25,655 bases of DNA from an uncultured Prevotella sp. (GCA_934256705.1 CAKQPF010000052.1:1-25655), one strand, 5' to 3'. Positions 16,702 through 25,432 are shown, counted from the stretch's first letter. Notes: generated by a model from the sequence alone, not told the origin. A program made the numbers and translations.

Positions 16702-18705
16702 TTACTCTGCGATAAGGAAGGCACCGTTGACTGGAATGACTGCTTCCATGATGCGTTTCCTGCTTATCTTCACCTGCTTTACAGAACCTTCAGGAGTCAC
16801 TTCCTTTGTCGGCTTGTCGCTATATACGGTAACTGTCTGACCTGCAGCGTACATATCAACCGGAATCTTGAGCTTGAGAGGCTCCTTTGTGCCGTTGATT
16901 GCGGTAAGATACCATTTTCCTGCCTGACTTTTACGGGCGAGAACAACGTATTTTCCTGGGTAACCTGCGATGAAACGTATATCCTCCCATGCTGTCGGCA
17001 CATTCTTCATGAAGTCGAGAGCCCATGCTGGAGCATCGGTAAGATTGCTTGGCGACATGGCGAAATGCTGGACTGGAGACTGGAAAAGCACTGCTGTGGC
17101 AAGGGCAAAGACATCAGATGTGATGCGATGACCGCCACCTTTGCCCGGCTGATTGTACTTGTTGTAATACCAGTTGAGCGTGCTTCCGCCGAAATCCATG
17201 CTGCCTACAGCGTTGCGGATGAACGGAAGGAACGTGGCATCCATAGCCTCACGGTCACATTCTCCTTGTGAGAAACGGAGATTTTCGGATGCTCTCACTG
17301 CCTCACTCGCTACATAGTTAGGGTACATATACTCCCATCCGCGAGGCAATGTGCATCCATGGAAGATGACTTTGACATTATGCTTGAGGGCATCAGCGAG
17401 GATATCACGGTATAATTCCATAGTGCATTGCTTGTCACCACCGAAGAAATCCACCTTGATACCACGGATACCGGTCTGCTGAAGCCATTCCATTTCCTGC
17501 TGACGCGCTGCTGCAGTGCTGAGACAATGGCGTGGTGTCTGCGGAGCATCATTCCAATTACCGTTGGAATTATACCAAAGATAGAGGTAAACGCCTTTCG
17601 TTTTTCCGTAACGAGCAAGTTCTGCTATGCGCTCACGACCGATTTGACGATCCCATTGAGCATCAATCAGCAGGGATTCCCAGCCCATTGCCGCAGCGAA
17701 ATCTATGTATTCTTTCTGCGTATCGTAATTGCAACTGGCATCGTCTGCGATAATCCATGACCAAGCTCCACGTCCATAGCCTTCCTTATGCTTAGCGCGA
17801 AGGGCATCAAGGGCATTCTTATTATCCTTTTGAGCTACGGCGAGAGCATCCCATGTCACTGTAGTCTCGACGATATCTTTAAGATTTGGAGAGACGGTAA
17901 GTGTGCGCCACGGGGTCTTTTCTGGCAAAGCCATCTGTGCACCTGTAGATCCATAGCCATTGTTTTCCTTCATATCAGGGAAAGAAACCTTATAGTTTCC
18001 AGCGCCTTTATTCTCTATTTTACAACCAGGATAATTGCCACAACTGCCTGTTTCGGAAGCGAGAATCCAGATATTGCCATTCTCTGCCGGTGCTTTGAAG
18101 AGGCAAGGGAAGGTGTAACCCTGTCCCCAACCGTTCTTACCCATAGCCTCATCGGCTGTATAATGGGTCTCATAACTTGGTGCTGTGCGTGCGAAACCAG
18201 TCATTGAGCCCATTTGTGGACATAGGAAAGTGACGGTTTCATCGAGGAAATGGAAGCCTGTAGCCTCGTCATTGACCACTACGCACATGGTTTCCTTTTG
18301 GCTTTTCAGTATCTCATACTGGAAGGCTATATTGTGATTGCTCACTTGGAAAGTGGCTTTCAGTACGTCTTTACCATTCTGTGCGAAAGTGTATGTCTGC
18401 TGATTAGCTTCGTAATGGTTGTCCTTACGCTTGATATTATATAATGTGTAGTCTGCTTTCACAGGCTGAACAGCAGAAGAATTGCTGATAGAAAGGTCTT
18501 TTGTGAAGTCGCCGATATTGGTATTGAGACCTAATGGCGATGCTTTCATGCAGTCTTTTCCATTATATGTGACTGTATATACAGGCTTTCCTTGGTCGCA
18601 AGTGACCTTAACCTGAAGTTTACCATCAGGACTTGTCTGCGCATTAAGGGCGCTGACAGGGAGCAGAAGCATTGCTATCTGAAGGAGAATGCCATTCTTT
18701 TTCAT
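16702..18705 (-). CDS. GH97 glycosidase, retaining type (probable alpha-galactosidase)
   Basis: This 667-residue protein has a signal peptide (about 1-22, ALNAQ), the GH97 N-terminal domain (about 23-300), a TIM barrel (about 305-580) and a C-terminal beta domain to 667 (ending EAVIPVNGAFLIAE). Asp419 in GIKVDFFGGD is the candidate nucleophile and Glu468 in YVASEAVRASE the acid/base. This is the arrangement of retaining GH97 alpha-galactosidases and related beta-L-arabinopyranosidases, not of SusB. It is flanked by two paralogous GH43-CBM6 genes. It is a distant relative of the GH97 at 8620-10455: it has a longer N-terminal domain and different loops around the active site, so the two probably treat different linkages. 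Secreted or periplasmic. Confidence 0.9.
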   Translation of the reverse strand: MKKNGILLQIAMLLLPVSALNAQTSPDGKLQVKVTCDQGKPVYTVTYNGKDCMKASPLGLNTNIGDFTKDLSISNSSAVQPVKADYTLYNIKRKDNHYEANQQTYTFAQNGKDVLKATFQVSNHNIAFQYEILKSQKETMCVVVNDEATGFHFLDETVTFLCPQMGSMTGFARTAPSYETHYTADEAMGKNGWGQGYTFPCLFKAPAENGNIWILASETGSCGNYPGCKIENKGAGNYKVSFPDMKENNGYGSTGAQMALPEKTPWRTLTVSPNLKDIVETTVTWDALAVAQKDNKNALDALRAKHKEGYGRGAWSWIIADDASCNYDTQKEYIDFAAAMGWESLLIDAQWDRQIGRERIAELARYGKTKGVYLYLWYNSNGNWNDAPQTPRHCLSTAAARQQEMEWLQQTGIRGIKVDFFGGDKQCTMELYRDILADALKHNVKVIFHGCTLPRGWEYMYPNYVASEAVRASENLRFSQGECDREAMDATFLPFIRNAVGSMDFGGSTLNWYYNKYNQPGKGGGHRITSDVFALATAVLFQSPVQHFAMSPSNLTDAPAWALDFMKNVPTAWEDIRFIAGYPGKYVVLARKSQAGKWYLTAINGTKEPLKLKIPVDMYAAGQTVTVYSDKPTKEVTPEGSVKQVKISRKRIMEAVIPVNGAFLIAE

Positions 18706-18763
18706 TATTCAAAAATAGGAATTCATTATTCTTAATTGACTAAACCACTAATCACCATAGCGA

Positions 18764-20170
18764 TTACTGGATGCGCCACCAATCGAAATTGAAGAGCTTT
18801 AAGCCCTTTTTGCCTCGGAATACGAAGTATAGGTCGTGCTTTCCTTTTACTTCCTTGGTGAAAGAAGCTTTTACTGTCTGCCATTCTTCCCAGCCGCCAG
18901 TGCGTGGAACATCGACTGTAACGACGAGATTGCCCTTCAATGAGTCGAGGCGAACTTCTATCTGACCTCCCTGGAGAGCACTTGCCACGCTGACTTCGAT
19001 ATTAAGTCGGGAGGCAGGAGCATTGGTATCAAAATCCACTTCGCGCAGTTTTATCCAGTCTTCATTATGTATATCGCTTACCCAAATGCGTTTTTGCTTG
19101 CTGTTCCACTCAGAGCGAACGCCTTTTGAGAATGCCATTGTCTCTGCCTCCACACGGCGGAAAGGAGAGAATGTGGCGATAGGGGCTGGTCCTTCATGTG
19201 TAGGAAGGATGACAGGAAGGCGACCATCCTTCTGCCATTTGAATTCTTCTACGCAGGCACTGCGTGAGAATCCGCCACCCTTTGGCAACCAACCAGTGTG
19301 ATAGAAGAAGTAATGATGACCCTTATAGTCGATTATTCCGCTGTGATTAGTAAATGATTTAGTATCATTAGTCTGTGCCATTACCTCGCCTTTATACTCC
19401 CATGGTCCCTGCGGAGAATTGCTTTCAGAGTATGCTATGCACTCCGGCACACCGCCAGCAGCATATATAAGGAACCATTTACCCCAAGCAGATGCTTTCA
19501 TTTCCTTTTTGGAAAGGCGCATATCCTTAATCTCCTTCTTTGAGAGAGAACGCTGTTTGTAGAGCCATGGTCCCTCTGTGTAGCGCTTTACTGTAGTATC
19601 ACACTTCACTTCAGAGGCGAGATGAATCATGTCATCGCTAAGTTTTGCACTGTAATATTTAGGGTTTCCCCACGCAATATATGCCTGACCATCATCATCA
19701 ATCCACACTGTAGGGTCGATATGGTCCCACTTTCCGTCCTCATAGAGCGGCTTTCCGAGGGCATCATGATAAGGTCCTTCGATATTATCAGCCACAGCTA
19801 CGCCGATGGCCATGCCGTTACTGATCTTGGAATGCACCGGAACATAGAAATAAAACTTGCCGTTCCGCTCGATAACCTGCGGTGCCCAAGCTCTGTCATC
19901 TGCCCATTTGAAGTCGAAAAGGCTAAGTGGCGAACCGTGATCCTGCCAGTTTACCATGTCAACAGTGGAGAGAAGGCGCCAGTCATGCATCCAGAAGAAG
20001 TCGGCATTCTCCTCATCATGTCCGGTGAAGACATAGAGACGGTCACCATATACCATAGGTGCCGGGTCGGTGGAGAAGTATGTCTGGGCTATAGGATTCT
20101 GCGCTTCAGCCGTCAACGAAGAGAATATTGCAGTGGCAAAAATAATTATTTTTCTTGATATTACATTCAT
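18764..20170 (-). CDS. GH43 glycosidase with C-terminal CBM6 and a Lys-rich insertion
   Basis: This 468-residue protein has a signal peptide (about 1-23, AEAQ), GH43 (about 26-335) and CBM6 (about 338-468, FRRVEAETMAFSKG to FNFDWWRIQ). The triad is Asp35 (STDPAPMV), Asp152 (HIDPTVW) and Glu199 (YTEGPWLY). Directly after the acid Glu there is an insertion (about 206-229) with two copies of LSKKE[IM]K that its paralogue at 15253-16629 lacks. It is otherwise closely similar to that paralogue, pointing to a duplication within the block. Likely alpha-L-arabinofuranosidase on arabinoxylan, though beta-xylosidase is possible. It is followed after 58 bp by GH97 and preceded by a 92-bp gap after the xylanase/esterase gene. 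Confidence 0.92.
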   Translation of the reverse strand: MNVISRKIIIFATAIFSSLTAEAQNPIAQTYFSTDPAPMVYGDRLYVFTGHDEENADFFWMHDWRLLSTVDMVNWQDHGSPLSLFDFKWADDRAWAPQVIERNGKFYFYVPVHSKISNGMAIGVAVADNIEGPYHDALGKPLYEDGKWDHIDPTVWIDDDGQAYIAWGNPKYYSAKLSDDMIHLASEVKCDTTVKRYTEGPWLYKQRSLSKKEIKDMRLSKKEMKASAWGKWFLIYAAGGVPECIAYSESNSPQGPWEYKGEVMAQTNDTKSFTNHSGIIDYKGHHYFFYHTGWLPKGGGFSRSACVEEFKWQKDGRLPVILPTHEGPAPIATFSPFRRVEAETMAFSKGVRSEWNSKQKRIWVSDIHNEDWIKLREVDFDTNAPASRLNIEVSVASALQGGQIEVRLDSLKGNLVVTVDVPRTGGWEEWQTVKASFTKEVKGKHDLYFVFRGKKGLKLFNFDWWRIQ

Positions 20171-20262
20171 AATGACAAAATAAAATTACGATTAAGGAGA
20201 ATCCACCCCACCCTTTCCATGAAAGAATGGGAATGGATTACAATATCAAAGCAGATTTTTGT

Positions 20263-22443
20263 TTACTTGAAAATTATGGAAGCGAACTCCTTAAGGGCGC
20301 GTCTCCATGTGAGGAACTCATGCGCTGTGCCATCAGAAACGTGGCTTGTGGCATTATATCCCGCTGCTTTCAGCGTCTCGACAGCCTCCTTCACTCGGTC
20401 AGGATTCTCCTTGCTGCCGCATGAGATGAACATATGCTTAGGAGCAGGCTTGCCCTTCAGCTCTTCAGGCAGATAGAGCCCACCGCTGAAGAGTCCCCAG
20501 TAACCGAAGAGTTCAGGGCGTGCGAGAGTGGCATTATGGGTCTCCATACCGCCCATAGACAGTCCTGCCATAGCGCGATGGTCGCGGTCCGGGATGGTGC
20601 GGAAATGGCTGTCAACGTATGGGACGAGCTCGTCCATCAGGACTTTCTGGAACTCTGTCCAGTCAAACTCGTGCATACGTCCCCATTTGCACTCATTTGT
20701 CATTCCGTAAGTCATCACGATGATGAACGGCTTTACCTTGCCTTCAGCGATGAGATTGTCAAGTATGAGGTTGGCATGTCCTTGGTTTGACCACGCTGTC
20801 TCATCCTCTCCCCATCCATGCTGGAGGTAAAGCACAGGGTAACGGTTTTCCTTTCCCTTCTTGCCCACGGTGCTCTTCTCATATCCAGCCGGCGTATATA
20901 CATAGGCAACACGCTCTGACTTAGTGCTTGGAGAATGGAAAATAATCTTCTGCACATTGCCATGAGGGACATTCTTGAGCGCATAGAAGTCGCGATCATG
21001 TGCAGGAATCTCTATACCAGACTCCCAACGGCATGAACCATAGTAATTCTTTGCGCCCGGATCATTGACCACTCCGCCATCGATGGTAAGGTGATAATAA
21101 TGGAATCCCTCATCCATCGGTCCGTCAGTGGTACCATACCAGAAACCATCTTTACCCTTTTGGAGCACAGTACCGCCGGTACCACCGAGTCCGAGGCTGA
21201 CAAGTACGGACTTAGCCTGCGGTGCCTCGACACGGAAGCGTGCATATCCCTGTGAGTTTACCATCGGATACTGCTGTCCCGGCTGGTTAAGCTCGCTCGG
21301 TTTGAAGTCCTCTATCGGCTTGACATTATCGAGAGCAGGATTGAAATCCCTAACGGCATAATAGGCAGTCTTAGGCTTCAGGTCCTTGTCGAACAAGAGA
21401 GGATAGTTTGATGTGCCTACCCATGAATCGCGGTCAGAGAGGTTCCAGAAGGTGACAACGTCCACCACGTCCTTATATTTGCGCAATGTCTTGAAGAGCT
21501 GGCTGTACTGATTGGCGTGGAGCGTCTTGATATAAGGCTTTATTTCCACACCTTTTCTTGAGAAATTGAGGGCACCTCCCATCTCTTCGTTGGCACGAAT
21601 GTCGAGCTCGGTGATGTGAATATGCTTGACGAGTGTGGCGTATTTCTCGATAGCAGCAGAGACATCGTCCATAGAAGGACCGTAGATATTGTAGTGACCC
21701 TGCATTCCAATGCCGTCGATAGGCACGCCTGCATCCTTCATTTTCTTCACCATGTCATAGATACGCTGGCACTTATCCTTATTAGCAGCATTGTAGTCAT
21801 TATAGAAAAGGAGTGCTTTCGGGTCGGCTTCACGTGCAAACTCGAATGCTTTAGCTATGAATTCATCGCCACAGAGCTTGTATAATGCAGACTCACGGTA
21901 TGGACTTCCAGCTTTACGACCGCCGAAAGCAGGGCGCTGCTGGTCAGCCATTGCCTCATTGACCACGTCCCAACAATAGACGATATCCTTGTAACGGTTG
22001 ACGACAGTGTGGATATGATCGCGGAGACGCTTGTAGAATACCTCCTTCTTGACGAACTTCCCCTTCTTGTCGTACATCATCCAGTCGGCAAACTGGCTAT
22101 GCCAAACGAGGCAATGACCACGCATCGGGATGTGATGACGGCGACACCAGTTGGCAATACTGTCGGCACCTTCCCATTTCCAGACACCTTCAGCAGGGTG
22201 AAGTTCGCCCGGTTTCATCGCATTCTCACAGGTTACGCTGTTGTAATTGGCGAGAGTCAGTTGCTGTTCCGGTTCGGAAAAGTTGCGGGTATTTAGTGCT
22301 ACGCCGACTTTGAAATAGTATTTGTAGGCATCTTTCAGTCCTTTAGGAGCGTTGTTCTGCTGCGCAAAGCATGTGGAAACTGCCATTCCACCCAGCATAA
22401 TGAATGCCAATGCGGCTGTCTTGATGTAATTTTTCATATTCAT
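20263..22443 (-). CDS. Bifunctional GH10 endo-xylanase / CE1 feruloyl esterase
   Basis: This 726-residue protein has a signal peptide (about 1-27, STCFAQ). GH10 spans about 35-370 with acid/base Glu163 (DVVNEAM) and nucleophile Glu279 (HITELDI). An E-set/CBM48-like linker domain spans about 390-490. A CE1 esterase spans about 495-726 with Ser629 in AGLSMGG and His708 in GTAHEF; an acid Asp near 682 (KENPD) completes the likely triad. The same architecture is known in Prevotella ruminicola Xyn10D-Fae1A, which cuts xylan and releases ferulate. It is the main backbone-cutting enzyme of this block and probably acts early, creating feruloylated or decorated oligosaccharides for the GH43, GH31 and GH97 enzymes. 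The first ATG (22441-22443) and a second (22435-22437) are both possible starts. Confidence 0.95.
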   Translation of the reverse strand: MNMKNYIKTAALAFIMLGGMAVSTCFAQQNNAPKGLKDAYKYYFKVGVALNTRNFSEPEQQLTLANYNSVTCENAMKPGELHPAEGVWKWEGADSIANWCRRHHIPMRGHCLVWHSQFADWMMYDKKGKFVKKEVFYKRLRDHIHTVVNRYKDIVYCWDVVNEAMADQQRPAFGGRKAGSPYRESALYKLCGDEFIAKAFEFAREADPKALLFYNDYNAANKDKCQRIYDMVKKMKDAGVPIDGIGMQGHYNIYGPSMDDVSAAIEKYATLVKHIHITELDIRANEEMGGALNFSRKGVEIKPYIKTLHANQYSQLFKTLRKYKDVVDVVTFWNLSDRDSWVGTSNYPLLFDKDLKPKTAYYAVRDFNPALDNVKPIEDFKPSELNQPGQQYPMVNSQGYARFRVEAPQAKSVLVSLGLGGTGGTVLQKGKDGFWYGTTDGPMDEGFHYYHLTIDGGVVNDPGAKNYYGSCRWESGIEIPAHDRDFYALKNVPHGNVQKIIFHSPSTKSERVAYVYTPAGYEKSTVGKKGKENRYPVLYLQHGWGEDETAWSNQGHANLILDNLIAEGKVKPFIIVMTYGMTNECKWGRMHEFDWTEFQKVLMDELVPYVDSHFRTIPDRDHRAMAGLSMGGMETHNATLARPELFGYWGLFSGGLYLPEELKGKPAPKHMFISCGSKENPDRVKEAVETLKAAGYNATSHVSDGTAHEFLTWRRALKEFASIIFK

Positions 22444-22468
22444 TTATTGGTTTTAATTATTCTATTGT

Positions 22469-22534
22469 GTGAAGATTTATCTTATGTTGAGTGAAGATTC
22501 ATCTTCGATTATGTAAAGATTCATCTTCAATTGC
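22469..22534. repeat. Three 22-bp tandem units with GAAGATTCATCTTC palindrome
   Basis: Units start at 22469, 22491 and 22513. Each begins GTGAAGAT or GTAAAGAT and contains AAGATTYATCTT, a near-palindrome. The array lies about 25 bp upstream of the xylanase/esterase start. It has the same 22-bp period and GTRAA beginning as the array at 8352-8483, though the cores differ. The remaining part of this 202-bp gap holds the hairpin at 22601-22630. Confidence 0.8.
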
Positions 22535-22600
22535 CCGATTCTTGCTATTCCATTCCGGCAATGACGGGCAGATAAAGGATGGTTATCGGAAACACATAGC

Positions 22601-22630
22601 ATGGCAATGTGTAGCCATACTCATTGCCAT
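22601..22630. other. Hairpin just after the two-esterase gene
   Basis: ATGGCAATG (22601-22609) pairs perfectly with CATTGCCAT (22622-22630) around a 12-nt loop. It lies about 15 bp beyond the stop at 22646. No T run follows on the minus strand, so partial termination or protection of the upstream mRNA from decay are both possible. Confidence 0.65.
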
Positions 22631-22645
22631 TCCATGCCTATATTT

Positions 22646-25150
22646 CTAATATTGTATTTTCTTTCCGTTGACAATATAGATCTGTCCCTTTACCATCTGC
22701 GCCACGCATTGTCCCTGGAGATTGTAGATGGAATCCGTTTTCTCAGGAGACTGGGCAACAGGAAGCTCGACTATGCCAGTATATTCCGGCAACAGCTTGA
22801 GCATCTGCTCTGCATAACGCTTGCCCAACGTGCGGTAACCAGTGGCACTGAAATGGAACTTGTCCACGCCATTGCCCGGCAGATCCTTAGCGGAGATGAC
22901 GTAGGAATTCTTCACATGCTCCTTCAGATGAGGTAGAGCGGCAGTGTTATGCCATGAGCAAGCACCGCCCTGGTCGGCATATAGTGTCTCGCCAGCAAGG
23001 AGAGGAGTCTTGGAAGGGTCAAGTCCGAGGGCGTAACAGATGCGGTTATAGACCTTTGCCACTTTGCCGCACCAGTCAGAAGCGCCATTGTTTGATTCGC
23101 CCTGATGCAGCAATATGCCCTTGATAGTGCCCTTCTTCTGTGCCAATTTGCCCATTTCTATGAGGCGACCGAGCGGGTCATTGTCATAAGCTTTGCAGAA
23201 ATTCTTGAACCAGTCAGCCTCTCCAGCGATGTAAGCGTCCTTGAATTCCTCCATATAGAGTTCGATTTTCGCTCCACCCACAGCCACATTGATGACGCCG
23301 ACCTTGATGTTTTCCGGAAGTTTCTCCACGAGAGTGCGTCCGAAATAGTCAGCAGGAGTCAGTCCGGTGTTCTGACGACAGAGCGGTGGAACGGCCTTAT
23401 ACCAGTGTCCTTTGGTGCGGTTAGTGCCGAAATCCACGGCAGCCATCATCTGGAAACGGTTGGAAATGCCGGTCTTGTCCTGTGCTTCGATGGCGGCATT
23501 GCCCTCCATATTCGACTGTCCGAAGCAGAGATAGATATGGAAATTAGGGTCTCCCTGCTGCACATATTCCCATGAATCAGGGATGACAGGCTCCTTAGGA
23601 GCGTCAGGGGTCTCGATCTTTCCGTCGGAAGTGGCGATGGCAAACGGCGTATTGCTGTCAGACATCCATCCTTTAGTGGTGCCATTCTCGAAGTCTCCGT
23701 TCTCCACGAAGTTGACTCCAATTGCATCATCCACTATCTTTACATCGTCGAAACAGATAGTTCCGTCAAGAGTGCCGAACATAAAACTGAGTCGGTCGAT
23801 AGGGAAATTTGCGTTGAATTTCCATGTATAGGTAGCCCATTCGGTGGTAACCTTATTGGATCCGAGATACTGCACATCGTTGGTGCCGCCCCATTGGTTG
23901 CGGTTAGTGCTCTTTGTGTCGCAAGGCCAGAACGCGACATCAATGCTTTTAGAGGCTTTTGCCTTGATGGTCAAGGTGTAACTGTTGCCCTTTGTCAATG
24001 CAGAAGGCAAGTCATAGCTTGCCTGATTGTCCCAAGCGTTGGCTCCAGCCTTAGATGTGGTGTAGGCAATGCACTTTCCCGGATCGACATAACCTTTCTC
24101 CACGGTGACGCTGACCTTGGCAAAATTCTTGTTGTCCTTATCATCCAATGCCTGCGCAAGGAGGGTATGTGTGCCGTCAGTGAGCCCTTTATACTGATAT
24201 TCAAACGGTGCTGAGGTCACTTCAGCCTGCCTTGTGCCGTCGAGATAGAACCTAACAGCGGTGATATTGCCCTCTGTGCTGGTGGCTTTCACCTTGAGAT
24301 TGACATTCTCGGAGGTCTTTACACCATTGGAATGGGATGTTATCTCCACCTGGACAGGCTTTGCTTCGAGGGAATAATTCTTGCAGAACTTCCATATTTC
24401 ATCAAGGGTATAGAGACCGTCGTTGCTGATCCAGTGACCCTTGCCGGCGAGTTCCATGAGCACTACCTTCACTCCGTCGGTGCCACCGCCCCACTCTTTT
24501 CGCGTGATATGGCTGTAACCGCCATAGTTTTTGGTGATGGAAGGAGTAGTGTTGCATTTGTTTTTCTTGACGAGCTCGTCGATATTCCTCTGCACATTAC
24601 TATATACGCACACGTCATCACCCGTGCCATGATGATGGATGACGGGTATGGCACGCTTTCCGGTGTAGGTAAATCCACCCATAGGATAACCGCTTATCGG
24701 TGCGAAAGCGGCTATTACGTCCGGAATCTTGTTCATGGCATGGTATGTTAGCATACCTCCCATGGAGAAGCCTGATAGATAGACGCGGCTTTCATCAATG
24801 TCATAGTCCTTCTTCATCTGGGCTATGAGGTCCTTGATGAGATTGATGTCACGGTCGCCGGATATGTCCCAGCCTTTGTTTATGCCCTCCGGAAGGACGA
24901 TGGCAAACTTCTCCTTGTCGGCAAGGGTCTTGGCATCCTTGAGCATATCCCATTGATACTGCGCACTCTGATTCATGCCATGGCATGAGATAATCAGTGG
25001 ACGCTTGCTTCCAAGGTCGGAAGGGGCATACTGAAGATACTCCCTCTTCTGACCACCGGAAGTGATACTCTTTCTCGTCTGCGCATTGACTATCGTGGTG
25101 AATGCGAGGAAAGAGAAAATAACAGTAAAGATTTTCGTAATGCGAGTCAT
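22646..25150 (-). CDS. Two-esterase protein: CE1-like, Ig-like, CBM-like, CE6/SASA acetylxylan esterase
   Basis: The protein has 834 residues from MTRITK (ATG 25148-25150). An upstream in-frame start at 25192 overlaps the -7 box and so is rejected. The order is: signal peptide 1-23; alpha/beta-hydrolase of the CE1/PHB-depolymerase-like type (about 26-260; Ser129 in SGFSMGG, Asp178/179 in GTGDD, His239 in GKGHW); Ig-like domain 265-350; CBM4/9-type jelly roll about 353-475; and SASA/CE6 esterase about 535-790 (Ser546 in CFGQSNMEG, Glu685 in HQGESN, Asp763 and His766 in DKFHFS). The end, IYNLQGQ...IYIVNGKK, resembles the C-terminal tails of secreted Prevotella proteins. First gene of the block, directly behind the regulated promoter. 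Likely removes acetyl (and possibly feruloyl) esters from xylan. Confidence 0.92.
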   Translation of the reverse strand: MTRITKIFTVIFSFLAFTTIVNAQTRKSITSGGQKREYLQYAPSDLGSKRPLIISCHGMNQSAQYQWDMLKDAKTLADKEKFAIVLPEGINKGWDISGDRDINLIKDLIAQMKKDYDIDESRVYLSGFSMGGMLTYHAMNKIPDVIAAFAPISGYPMGGFTYTGKRAIPVIHHHGTGDDVCVYSNVQRNIDELVKKNKCNTTPSITKNYGGYSHITRKEWGGGTDGVKVVLMELAGKGHWISNDGLYTLDEIWKFCKNYSLEAKPVQVEITSHSNGVKTSENVNLKVKATSTEGNITAVRFYLDGTRQAEVTSAPFEYQYKGLTDGTHTLLAQALDDKDNKNFAKVSVTVEKGYVDPGKCIAYTTSKAGANAWDNQASYDLPSALTKGNSYTLTIKAKASKSIDVAFWPCDTKSTNRNQWGGTNDVQYLGSNKVTTEWATYTWKFNANFPIDRLSFMFGTLDGTICFDDVKIVDDAIGVNFVENGDFENGTTKGWMSDSNTPFAIATSDGKIETPDAPKEPVIPDSWEYVQQGDPNFHIYLCFGQSNMEGNAAIEAQDKTGISNRFQMMAAVDFGTNRTKGHWYKAVPPLCRQNTGLTPADYFGRTLVEKLPENIKVGVINVAVGGAKIELYMEEFKDAYIAGEADWFKNFCKAYDNDPLGRLIEMGKLAQKKGTIKGILLHQGESNNGASDWCGKVAKVYNRICYALGLDPSKTPLLAGETLYADQGGACSWHNTAALPHLKEHVKNSYVISAKDLPGNGVDKFHFSATGYRTLGKRYAEQMLKLLPEYTGIVELPVAQSPEKTDSIYNLQGQCVAQMVKGQIYIVNGKKIQY

Positions 25151-25189
25151 TATAGTTTTAGTATGATAGGTTGTGATGATTTCCGCTTG

Positions 25190-25197
25190 CAAAGGTA
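25190..25197 (-). promoter_or_regulatory. -7 box of the enzyme-block promoter
   Basis: TACCTTTG on the minus strand (plus-strand CAAAGGTA, 25190-25197) is a full -7 consensus. No TTTG is present at the usual -33 distance, which is typical of a promoter needing an activator; the twin-palindrome element lies just upstream. The start would be near 25183, giving a leader of about 33 nt to the ATG at 25150. Confidence 0.7.
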
Positions 25198-25226
25198 TAT
25201 AAATTGCCTTATTTATTGTAGTCGGA

Positions 25227-25256
25227 TTGTTACATAGACTTTTTCTGATGTTACAT
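25227..25256 (-). promoter_or_regulatory. Twin-palindrome operator, copy 2 (TTGTTACAT / ATGTTACAT, 21 bp apart)
   Basis: TTGTTACAT (25227-25235) and ATGTTACAT (25248-25256) flank the spacer AGACTTTTTCTG. It matches the element at 1186-1215 at 23 of 30 positions, including much of the spacer. It has the same 29-bp distance to its -7 box. It is probably the binding site of the locus activator, such as a hybrid two-component regulator encoded outside the window. Confidence 0.72.
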
Positions 25257-25314
25257 TGGGGCTGAAAACGGGGGAAAATGGGGGATTTCCCCGATATTAT
25301 GGGCGGAAATTGCC

Positions 25315-25340
25315 CGGTAACGCAGGCAACACAGTGGCGG
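25315..25340. repeat. 26-bp direct repeat, copy C
   Basis: CGGTAACGCAGGCAACACAG followed by TGGCGG matches the copy at 25533-25558 at 25 of 26 positions. The CACAGTGGC end is shared with the hairpin elements at 3370 and 8177, so it is probably a shorter member of the same family. Confidence 0.75.
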
Positions 25341-25348
25341 CTTCTTAA

Positions 25349-25432
25349 ATGAAGAATGAAGAATGAAGAGTGAAGAATGAGAGTTACATTGCTTTAGTGA
25401 AAAGTGAAGAGTGAAAAGTGAAGAGTGAAAAA
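25349..25432. repeat. Low-complexity GAAGAATGA / GTGAAAA tracts
   Basis: Two purine-rich blocks are present. 25349-25381 repeats GAAGAATGAAGA-type units, and 25397-25432 repeats GTGAAGA/GTGAAAA with a 7-bp period. No gene is supported here, and the minus-strand reading frame through it is an artefact of the repeats. Similar tracts are common between genes in Bacteroidales. Confidence 0.7.

Noticed and set aside
20263..22443. The GH10-CE1 fusion as a novel enzyme
   Set aside because: The same architecture is already described in Prevotella ruminicola (Xyn10D-Fae1A), so it supports the locus function but is not new.
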